A DNA stretch of 64,000 nt from contig JACCGJ010023492.1 in assembly GCA_013407085.1 (NCBI GenBank), forward strand, positions 26,838-90,837, given 5' to 3'. A model generated the notes under the pieces. That model was given only the letters and a program-made list of their open reading frames with translations, was not told the origin of the DNA and did no database searches. The translations under genes were made by a program, and so were the position numbers. Position 1 is the first letter of the stretch. Every line of letters begins with the position of its first letter. Below are positions 33,801 through 45,800 of this stretch, piece by piece. Source of the DNA: Atriophallophorus winterbourni (lineage: Eukaryota > Platyhelminthes > Trematoda > Plagiorchiida > Microphallidae).

Positions 33801-36800
33801 TTTTAGCCAAGGTTATTTTGAGGATTTCATTCTCATATTGTCTCGTACCAAAAGATTTTTGAACTCATAATGTTTTGATAAAAGCAAGTAAAAATAACAG
33901 CAACAAGTAGCTTTATCGTATTTCAAAATTCCGTGCTTTTAAATCATAAATATCCCATGACCTTAATTCTAGCTGCTCTTAAAAGTCGTAAGTTTTCATC
34001 TGTTGGCATTCCTTTGAACCTCAAGAATGCTGACCGTTTCTCATCCAACACAGCAGTCATCTCAGAAGCTTTTGCTTCGAACCAGTCGCTCGTTCGAGCT
34101 TTCTTCGGATCGAAAGTGGAAAGTGCGACTCGGCATATGCAGCTTTTTATCGATTCCCAGTTTTCTGAAGCCGATTGAAGTGGGGTTGTCTTGCTGAACT
34201 CGGCTGTGAAGGCTTTTGCAAATCGCGCAGCTAGATTAGGTTCGCACATGCGGATGACGTCAATCCTAGGCTTACCAGACAATTTGGTGCGATGAAATCT
34301 CGTGTCGGAAAGCTTCGGTTTTGCACAGACCAGTGAATGATCAGTGTCACAGTCTGTGCTTTGATATGATCTGGTGAGAAGTACGCTTCCTATATTAGTG
34401 CGCCTAACAAGAATAAGATCAAGCTGGTGCCAGTGCTTAGAGCGAGGATGTTTCCAAGAGATCTTATGCTGTGGTTTTGTTTGAAAGAAAGTGTTACTGA
34501 CACAAAGACTGAACTGCGTGCATAATTCTAAAAGGCGTTGTCCATTTTCATTGGTTTTACCTACACCGAACCTCCCGAGACAGTTTTGCCAAGATTCGTA
34601 ATCCGCACCAACTCTAGCATTGAAATTACTCAATACCCGAAAGATCTACTCTATGATGAGTTGCAACTAGGAAGTCGACCATTGGGTAGACCGCACTTGC
34701 CGTACAAAGATGTTTGCAAAAGAGATATGAAAGCTCTTGGCATTGACCCGGCGAGTTGGGAAGAACTTGCTCTTGACCGCTCACATTGGAGGCACTGTGT
34801 AAAGCGTCGTCTGCAAGCTGGGGAGGAGCAGATACAGCTCTTGGCTGCTGAACGCAGATCACGCCGCCGGCGTGCAACCGACGCAATACAACCGAGTTCT
34901 GACTTTCGTTGCCAGCGCTGCGGAGAGATTGTTCCTCCCGAATCGGACTGTTTAGTCATTCAAAAAGCTGCAAAACTTAAACATTCACGCGATTGTGATG
35001 TACATCCATGGTCGACATCGACCGAAGGAGGCCAAGAACAGCATCCCATGACCGGTTTGATGTTGTTTTGCGATCATCAAATAGGGATCAGATTCCGTAT
35101 GCTTCTTTTGTGACACATTACGACGACTTTCATCCTAATTACAGGGATCGACTGGTGAAAGTTAAAAGATGCGATTTGAAAAGGTGTTGAAGTGCAAAAT
35201 AAACATGGAGCTTGAAAGTGGTTTGATGGTGGAAAATCAAAATATAAAAGTTCCAAACATTGCATACTAATCAAATATTCCAAACGACGGAACTTTCGAA
35301 ACTAACTTATAAATGTAACTGAGTGATACAATGTAAACAAAGGCAATGGATTCTTTAGGCTTTGGTTTTCAGGTTAACACATCACGCCATTTCAACTCAC
35401 CAAGCATCATTTTCGCCGGGGACTCAGGTGGTAACCAGAACACGACCAAGGTCAACGTCGATAAGAGAACGCTAGGTATGACCAACATAAAAAGGTAAAA
35501 ACTAGGGTTCCGCCTTAAACGGACCAAATAACGTAGCACGGGATATTCTCGAATTACTGTTTTGTTCCCGATTGTTTGAATACGTCGTCTGTACTTCTTT
35601 ACTGAACGTATCTGGGAAAAATATGGGAGAAATTGATTTTGCGGTGAGTAGTTTGTAATTGAATGATACTGCAAACCCTAATTTTTTGTTGCACCAACTG
35701 ATAATAGGTATCTTATGCTCATTCAACAAATGACTATCCATCAAATATCGGGTCAAGATTTTGTGCTCTCCACTAATATTCTACAGTTAAAGTTCCGGCA
35801 AGATTTTCTATTAGAATATCTTGTGTGCTGGGGTTTTGTACTACTGATCAGCTTGTTAAGGAGTTGAGTTAGGTTCATGCTTAATAAGGTTAACGCGAAT
35901 GTGTAGAGTTTCAAGTTTTATGGATAAAATAACTGTCTAATAATGTATTTATTTTTTTATTGGATTGTACCATCAGTACCTGTGTTTATATTGTCTTTGT
36001 TCTAAGGGACTCAATATCTGTCCGTTATATATATCTTTCCTATATATACATATGTCATTTGTCTCACATACATGGACATAAGTATCACTATGAATGCTGA
36101 CGATACGCACGTTCGATTGTATGAGATCAGCATGTTTTTGCAATATGCTTGATAAAAAGCGAGTGATGTTAGGCTTGCTTGTGCGAACTCACACATATAT
36201 AGATTTCTACATGCTTTCTAGTGTTAAAACCAGTTAGCGGTGATGCATTGTGTTCCGCTTGATCCTTTGACATGTCCTAAATGTCAAGCAATTTCAGAAG
36301 TTTCTACATACGCAGCAAAATGCTACCCCGAAACAGTGGTTACTGACTGGTATTAAATTTATTTCTATAATCCTTAATGTGCAGCACCTTAGCAAAAGAT
36401 ATTTCATTTATGCTTGCAGCTCTTGCTTATGAATAGTAAGTTTCGGAAGAGAAAGTTTGTCAATGATAATCGCTTTATATCTCTGCTTTCAGTATTAACT
36501 TCGATTCTGCCTCCTTATTCTACCAAGTTATTCTTCAAGCAAATGACCTTAATGGAGAATTTTAAATAGTGAATCACATCACAGGAAGCATTTATGGTGT
36601 TTGATTTCTTATTCAGACAAAAGGGACCTGTGCAAGCCTATATAACCAACGTACGTATATTCCCGGTAACCATATCAGGCTTCGAAGCACGAGCTCACTG
36701 CTTGTGTAATTGATTACTTATTGTTATTCAGCGGTAAGATTATTTTTGGCTGTAGCTGCACTGTTGGGTAGTAACAACGCATATATATCCTCTGCGCAAC

Positions 36801-39800
36801 ATTACCTGCCGAGTTCGGTTCAACGGATGTACGTTACGTTCGTCTTCGCCATCGGTTCGCCATTCGTTGCTTTTGACATAATCGGAAAAATCCAAATACG
36901 GTATTGGTGTCAAAGTGTCTTCCGATTCCCACCACAGAATGTCCATTTGATTTTTGTCATAAGTCCATGATCCGAACTCGAGCATGCAAATCTACAAGGT
37001 AATTGGGTGTGGTGTTTACCACTATAAAAAGCAACATACTTGAAAATATATTAAATAATTCTGGGGAATCATCTGATACAAAGCTGTTACAAAGCTTTGG
37101 CGAGTTATATAACCTGTTGCATTGTGCAGCTATTTGTTTTTTCACCATACTTTTTGGAACTTGAATAGATTATTCAACAATTGAGCACAACAAATCTAAC
37201 TGGTTTTACTCCAAAATTCACTCAAACCTGAAGTGGCTAGGTCATAGTCGAATGAAATAAATAAATGAAAAGATGTCCTTTAAGATGAAAATAGATCTAC
37301 AAACAATCGTTGCGAACAGTTTTGGGTAACCAAAATAATGTGTTGCTCACATTCCCATCCCTTACACACCACTATCGGTTTCTGGCTGTTTGCCGTCGTC
37401 AGGTGGAGACAGTAAGATCAGGTTCAGTGAGCCTTGAGACAGTGGTAAAGTGGTAAACAAAGTTATAGTTGTATGCCACTGTTACATAGGGTTCGTACAA
37501 CGGGATGGGGATGTGAGTAACACATTACTTTGGTCATCCATAAGCGCCTTGAGTGCTTGACCAATAATCACTTTGTGATTCTGTGTCTGAACATCGTGGT
37601 TCGTTGTACGAACCCTATGTAACAGTGGCATACAAGTATAACTTAGTTTTGGGTAATGTTTCACATCTTACACAGATATTTGCCAGATCAAGGGTATTAG
37701 TTAGATCAGTGAACGTGATTAAGTTGCATTCCAATCGCCACTAATTGGTCGTATCACGAAACAACCCATTGCAATCCTAGGAGTGTTAAGTGATGAAGAC
37801 AAAGACAAAATCAATCGACCTATTTGCCCAACACATAATGAAATTCGTCAAAGTCAATTGTCACTGTGCTTCACACTTGAAAATTGTGTTTAAAGCTAAC
37901 TAGGTTATAAAATTAATCAAAAGCTGTGAGTTGTGAATAGGTCTATCGTTCTTGTCTTTATGTACAAAATTTGATACCCCAAGGGTCACAGTAAACTGTT
38001 TAGTGATACGAACAACTAGACACGGTGGTTGGAGTGCTACTTAATCATAAACCAGCTCTGACTAACACCATTGTTCTGACGAAGCTTCTCTGTCAAAAGT
38101 GGAGATATCAGCCCCATTCGCCTTATTGACTACATTCTTACCAGCATTTGTTATCTCAACCGCCTCAGCATGAAGTCGTTCCATGTATGGTTTTACCCCC
38201 GCATTATCACTTCTTGGTTATCAAGATCAACGCTGTGACCTGTGTCCAGCACGTGTTCAGCTGGTGTTCAATCTCTTATCAGTGATAGTCACGGGAATTG
38301 CGCGGCTGCTTACCGATTCGACTTTTGTATTAGCATATCCTTGTACCGAATTCTCTGGATTTTTGTCCAATATATACTACCAAGCAAACCTTGCACTTGA
38401 TTTAATATACACAATTCGTCGCGCAGCCTGAAGGTGTCTTATCCTTGAGATGCTTTAATAAGGATCGAGGCTTTCTACCCATTTTATACGTTACTCGTAT
38501 ACATGCGTTATTCAAGATTCGACTTATCCACTCTGACGCTTCCTTAATGTAAGTTATAGAAAATGTGACACGCCAAACCTTTTCCGTTTTGGTGCTAGGT
38601 ATTTTACCCGTTTCAGCTGGCGTTTTATTACGCTCTTACGGTAAACATGATCGGCAAGCCGACGACTAACTTCTTAATGGGCTCGCCTTTTATCGCTGAC
38701 ATCGCAGCACAAGCGTTCAACTTTGTAAAACGGCCATTTCGCAACAGAATTAAATACTTTTTGGGGATGCACCGATGATTACCACAAGACTACACCTGTG
38801 CCGATTGGCTTACGGTAGACCGTGGAGCTTATTCTACCATTGTGATTTCGCGCGAGAGACTCGAAGAATGGAAGTGTCCCTTCTGTTTACTCAATCTCCT
38901 TTGTAACTTGGATTTTGAGATCCAAGTTGTTAAGGTAACTATGGAATGCTTCTACTCTGTCGCGTTTAATGATGACGAATGTACCATTGACATAACGCCA
39001 TCATATCTTTGGCCAAAGAGCTTCATTTTTAGAGCTAACTCTTCAAAATGTTCCATGTACATATTCGCGAACACTGGGGAAATAGGTGAACACATTGCTA
39101 AACCTTCCTTTTGCTTGTATAACTGTCCAGTAAACAAGAAGTGGTTCATATTCAGACAAATCGCTATACCGTTGACGATTTGCTGTACACACAAGTTTGT
39201 ATGATCTTTCAATCTCATGTCTGAATTAAGTGCTTTTTTACTCATTCTAGAGCACTTGTGGTGTCCACATTCGTGAACAAGGCGCTTACATCGAAGCTCA
39301 CCATCATCTCATTCTCGTCGAGTGTTATTGTACTTAAGCGACGAACGAAATCAAAAGAGGTCTCAATGAACGAATCCCTGTTCCAGACTAGCGGTTTCAA
39401 CAAATGTGTGAGATGCTTCACTGATTCGTGTGTTGGGGATCCAATGCCATCCACGATAGGTCGCAAAGGGACGCCTACCTTATGTATCTTTGGGATCCCA
39501 TAGAATATAGGGGTCTGAGCAGATTTCGGGTATAGCCTGAAACATAATCCCCGACCAAGTTTCTCCTTAATTCAGCCCAGGTATCTAGAAATCACCCGCT
39601 TTCCTGTTATTCATAATCAACGTGGTTTTTCTGCGGTCAATAACTTCCTACAGACCTTCAGCATGGGAGATCAACTTATATTTCGACCTGTAAATACAAC
39701 ACCGTTGCGGTAAAATTGGGTTTCAAAAAATTAGAAAGCTCTCGAAATCGACCTAGTCACTTGAAAAAAACTGTTTAGTTTGAGGCATAGTATAAAGTGT

Positions 39801-42800
39801 CTCGTTCAAGCTGGAAAAAACTCCTTATTCATTCGGCTTCTGAACGGATATCACGCTTACATCGGACAGGCGGTTGATTACGTGGACAGTCCACATCGCG
39901 ATATATCTTCCGGGATAGATTGCTATTCTGGATTAATAATGTTTTGTCGTTCAAAGCATGCTACAGAAATATCCTATTCATCATACAATCGATAGCCACT
40001 ATCGACAGCGGGAAGCACAAACTTAGACGAGTTCTTGTGTACTTCCTTTTTATTTCAGCCACCACGGTTTCTGCAACTAATATCGCGATAAGTTTGATTA
40101 ATTCAGAAACTAAAACAACGATACATACACTATCGCTTTAAATTTTCACCAACGTAAAAGGCATACTTTGTGTCAAAGTAGTACCAACAAATTTACGTCT
40201 GATAAAACACTAATTCGACCATTATATAAGATTACACGCAGGTTGGCAATGATCATTTTACCGAACACTACCATTATTTCTATTCAGTAATTTTTACCAG
40301 TGCCTTTAATCGATAGTAATCAAGATATGGCGATTGGAAATAACACACACAGTCCAACTCCAATCGCGTCTTCCCAAAATAAATTCGATCCTTATTCCTG
40401 TCTGAAATCACTCAGCCAATTGACGTAAACAATCGGGCAATTTGCCACAAATTCGTTTCCAAATGATAATGATAATGAACAATGGCTTTTAATTCTAACC
40501 TTGATCATAACTTTTCCACTGTTTCAAGGCGTACTGAATCTAATCTTACTGTTACCACCTGATAACGGAAAACATCCAGAAACAGTTTGTAGTGTGTAAG
40601 TGCAGGGGGTGTGAGCAAGATATTATAATGATAATAAATTTAGCTATTGCCAGGAATATATATGACCGATTCATTATACAAAGAAATTTGAGTGGAAATG
40701 GTTAGAGCAGTTTTCGGCTCAGAATCTTATTCAGACCAAATGTTACTTACTATCTTTTAAATCATATATCTGTCAGGAACCACAGAAATCAGTTCAAGGC
40801 ACATTGTTCATTGAAGGAGAGCACGTAATTACACATGAACTATTTTGTGAAGATACATTTTCGCTCACGTAGCGTTCTTACGAAACATTATGCAATTGTT
40901 CGATCCCAATATTTTCTACGATTAATGTATGTTATTGTTACAGTTTATCCTTAAATGTGACATGTGCAATCGTATATTCCACACAATGAAATCCCACATC
41001 AGAGCCTGACTATACGATTAAGCGTTAAACTTAGTGATTAAATGCGTAGCTCATCACCAGAGACATACCTGTGTATCAAATGGAAAATAGGTGATTTCTA
41101 CTTCACATGTACTTTTGAACAACGCTTGTGGGACCCATAGTGTGATTCCATCGTAACCGACTACCACTCGGGCTACGCGTTGTTCAACCAGTCTTTCATC
41201 CGCACTGCAAAAAATATGCATCTTATTAATTAGTCGGCAGTATAAAAAACAAGCTAATTCACTTGAGCGCTTGGCAAAGAATCACCTAGTGATTGTGTAT
41301 TTGAACATTGTGATTCGTTGTACGAGCCCTATTTAACTGATCAAAGTAATGTGTTGTTCACACACCGCAATTAACTGTTTTCCAAATTTTAATGCTCATT
41401 GAGCCAATTCTTCAGTGTCTATCGTGTTGATGGCAAACGCCAGAAAGAGGATGCGGAATGTAAGTGCGTGTCGTGTGTCAGCATCACAATGCATTAGTTA
41501 ATTTAATCGTCCCCAGTGTGTGACTAGGAATTACTATGTGATTCCGTATCCGAATATCGTAATTCGTCTCACGAACCCTATTTAACATTCCAAAATAGCA
41601 TTATTTAAAATTGTCCCGTTTCTAGGTTTACTGAACCCAAGCATTACTTTCCACTTGATGAAGGCAAACAGCCAGAAACCGGTTGTGAAGTGTAATTGCG
41701 GTGGATGTTTAATTCGTCGAACGGTTTTTCACATGCTGCCTATGGACCGAATAAGGCTTATCAAAATCAACGCTGTGGGCGACATTGGTGCTCCCGAATA
41801 GACATGTGATACGCTGTGGAGTATGAGATAATCGATGCCATAATGTAGAATCAAGAAGAATCAAGAATCAAAATTTTATGGTGAAAAACAGCAATCGCTT
41901 TACATGTACGATTGATGGCAACTGTAAAGAATACAGAGGATGAAATGAAAATTCTATTGAGGTGTTTGGTTTATATAGGTCAAGGACGATAGTGGAGTGC
42001 TCTTTGATATTAGTTTCCAGTTTCGATTTGAATTCACGAATCTTAGGAGCGTTCACAATATCCTGTGATAGTGAATTCCACCGAATGTAAATAGGCACCG
42101 AAAAGAAATGACGTCTATAATCGAGTCTTGATTGCGGTATAACGAGACAACTCGAATGACTCCATATATTCTTAGGGGAACTAACTGTTTCTCAAATCGC
42201 AGAGAGGTTGATTTTCCATCCGCTGTATTTTATATGTTAAAATCATATCTCTCCTTAATCTACTTTGTGAAAAATCTGTCAATCCTAGCAAGGCCATTCG
42301 CTGTTTGTATGATATGTGTTGCATCCCATCAATTAGCTTCGTCGCTCATTTGTGATGTTTTTCCCGAAATTCAATGTTTTTACGCAGCCACGTAGCCCAA
42401 ACGTGGAGCATTTATTATATCGTTGGATGGATGTAAGTATTTATAATGCGGGGGAGCGTATTAAGAGAGAACCACCCAAATATTCTCCTCAGCATTTCCA
42501 AGATAGCGCTTGCCCTATTGAAGACTTTCTGGCAATTACTATTTGGTTTCAGGTTATTAGTAATCCAGATAACGAGATCCTTCTCAGCGCTGGTCCATGT
42601 CAAGTTTTCACGACCAAGATTATATGCATGTTCGTATTGCCCGCCAAGTTGTAACATTTTACATTTACGTATGCTGAAAAGCATGTAATTTCGTTGAGAC
42701 CAGTTATACAATGCATCCAAATCCTCTTTCAGAATATAAAAACTTCAATCGATCGTATTTGCTTCCATATTTTTTGTCACCAGCAAAAAGAACCTTCTTG

Positions 42801-45800
42801 CATCGTACTTCTTGCGTAACATCATTTATGTATGAAAAGAATAGGATAGGCCCGAGTACTTAATTTTGAGGAACGCCACTGATGACATTGATGCGTTTTG
42901 ATAGAACGCCGTCAATGCAGACACGCACATGCTGATCGGTCAGTTAATCCATTATCCTCGATAATAAGTGTCCTGCTATACCATATTGCACAAGCTTTTG
43001 CAGAAGCAGGATGTGGTTGACCTTATCAAAGGTCTTTGATACATCAATATAGCATGCATGAACGGAGTATCCTTGGTGATGAGACGTTGTCCAATCGTCC
43101 AGAGTGATGAGTAAATTTGACAGACAAGATCTATTTCGGCGAAAAACATGTTGCGCTGCTGATAAAAGTCCTTCAGTTTCTAGGTGGCCCACGATACACT
43201 CAGTTAGGATGCGCTCCATAATTTTCGAGATGCAGGGTAGCAGCGTAACAAGCCTGTAATTTGCTACGTCGGAACGACTGCCCCCTTATAAATTGGTGTT
43301 ATCACACCAGCTTTTCATGCTGACGGTACGCAACCGTCGCGAAGACTCAGGATGAAAACCCTCGCTAGACTGTATGGAAGCTGGCTATAACATGCACGAA
43401 TAATAGCTGGGATAATGTTGTCCCTACCAGGGGATTTCCTCGTGTTTACTCACCGTTGGTGTCGTTCCACAACGACTTGGCCAATTATTGGTTCAGTTAG
43501 AGGTTATAATGAGTTTGATAAAGCATGATGCAATAATTGCTTTTTTGAGCAAAACACTTGGGAATAAAGGCTCGCAAGAGCATCCGCTGTCTCTTGGACC
43601 GTATTAATCATTTCGTGTTCTGTCATGAGCGGAAAACACCTGGTTTCCCTTTTGTTCTTTCATTCAAAATTTTGTACAGTATTTTTGGATTATATTCAAT
43701 TCTTTCCACCATGCGCTGCTGGTAGTGTTGCTTATTGGTCTCCGACCGATTGAATCGACATTTAGGTCTCGGTGTGAATTGCTCAGTCCAACACGATTTT
43801 AGCCGGACCTAGGACGTTTGTTTATTGATTTCTTCCATTTGGATGGAAACCCTGCTCTCCGCTATCTTCAGACGAAAGAGTTTTTGACTTTGACTCTGAT
43901 AATGGGTTTGGGTGGGCTAAATAACAGGAGAAAACGCAATGTAACGCCACTGCTAGACGTCATGCTCTTCGGTTTACTTAATTGATGCTCAAGAAGTATT
44001 TTCTGGTACATCAAGTAGAACTATACTTCGTGATACCGTTTTTTCCTCGGCGTTCAAGCGACCGTTCCTTTCCCACCATGGTACTTCAGGATATATGCGG
44101 CAGTTTGGGTCGGGATCTGCCTTGAGTCGGCGCGCATTCAGCAGTACTTTCTCGATATCAGCTTCGCATTTCATTGTAACCTTTAACATGCAAGGTTGAC
44201 CAGTGTGTGCTGAAGTTGAGTGACGGGTTACATGAGTCACATTGTCTGAGATTAAATGTTCAATTTTCATTCCGTGGAAAAGTTGAGACCATTTCTTGAG
44301 GTCGTGTTTCTGTTTCATATCAAACAGGCTTTCTTGGGACTCGATAACGTTCGTAAATATCACACTCAGCGCGTATGGGGAGTTCTTATTGCGTGTTCGA
44401 AAGTCAGACGTTTTAGAATTTAAATCATTCTGTGCTTGACTTTGTAATTCGGGTACTGCAGCTTTGGAGTGCACAGCTGAAATCGACCTAAACAGCACAT
44501 CGCTGTAAGAATTTTCTACGGCCATGGTACTTTAGCTGATTCAAAAACGGGATCAAACCTACAGTTGTTTTTATTTTTTGTCACACCAATAGCCATAGTC
44601 CTAGGTTCCTTCAGTTGTGGTTCCAAAATCGTTGTATTGATAACATGTTTCAGTCAGTGGTCACTTGCGTACTCGCGTGATTTACTAATATTTCCACCAC
44701 ACGTCCATAGTTTTGGACCCGAAGTGTGATTCGCTTGAAATGAGGTCGATATAGATCCGTGTGATGATTGTTTGAATCCGGTTCTTAAAGATTTTAGGCG
44801 AGACGTAAATGTGGTTCCAAAAGCCTATATTGGGTATCGAATATTTGACGGTTATGCATCACTAGCATGGCGTTGATTTTACTGTGGGTTAGCTTTTTAT
44901 AAATTTAAGTCGGAATGCTTCATCTAGATCAGGACCGCTTAATTCCAAAGGTCGCATAGGATGCACAAGGCTTACCAACATATCGGAGAAACACTGTAAT
45001 CTCACCGGATTATATTTTGTTAATTTCCATACCCACTACGACAGATTTATTAGGACAACGCTCCCACTTCAGAGAGCACTGGACCCCGACATGTTCCGAT
45101 AACTGTTTATGCTGAATTACGATATTTCGGGCGTCAATGAAAGACACATTCGGAGAATTAAACTAACAATTCAGTACCTGCTTTCGTTAGCTGCAGGCTT
45201 CAAAAATTATTTTGTATCACAATACCTTGATTTTTTTCACACTATGGTGTTTATATCAAATCTAAAATGCAATCTCGTATAGCACAGGCTACAAAATCCA
45301 CTGATTATGTTATTTTTTCTGAGTTTATCTTTTATCAAAATAGTGAAATAATGATGTAATCCGATACTGTATGTAGCAGGTATTTGTCACCTTTTCCGAG
45401 TAGGTTGACTGAATGCTCATGACGATGCTTGAAGACAGAGCTATAGATGACCTTGCAAAACAGACAGTATGAATGCCATCGTAATAAAGCAAGAGGAAAT
45501 ATTCAAATTTCGTCCATGTAGTGCTTTGACAGCTATGGGCAATCCAAATCAATTTTCAGAGTACATAGTGAAACGTTGTATCTGGTAAACCGTGTAACTC
45601 TCTCAATCAATCACATGCGATCACGTGACCAGTTGTCGGCCGGCCAAATATCACCGTCAGTGCCACTTCGAGCAGTCAATTTGCCAACAATCGTCCGATG
45701 CAAACTCAACAAGCTCGGAGAACAGATTCGAGGAAGCTACAAGTTAGATGTTTATTCACGTATACAGCAGCCAGGAAGATGTTGTGCAATCGACGTATTT

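Noticed and set aside
34538..35113. 191-codon + strand open frame as a gene
   Set aside because: It crosses the inversion junction of an RTE copy. The first part is antisense to the endonuclease and the rest is the RTE tail.
37344..37690. Terminal inverted repeats of a DNA transposon
   Set aside because: The arms are two head-to-head copies of a repeat that occurs singly elsewhere, and no transposase is present.
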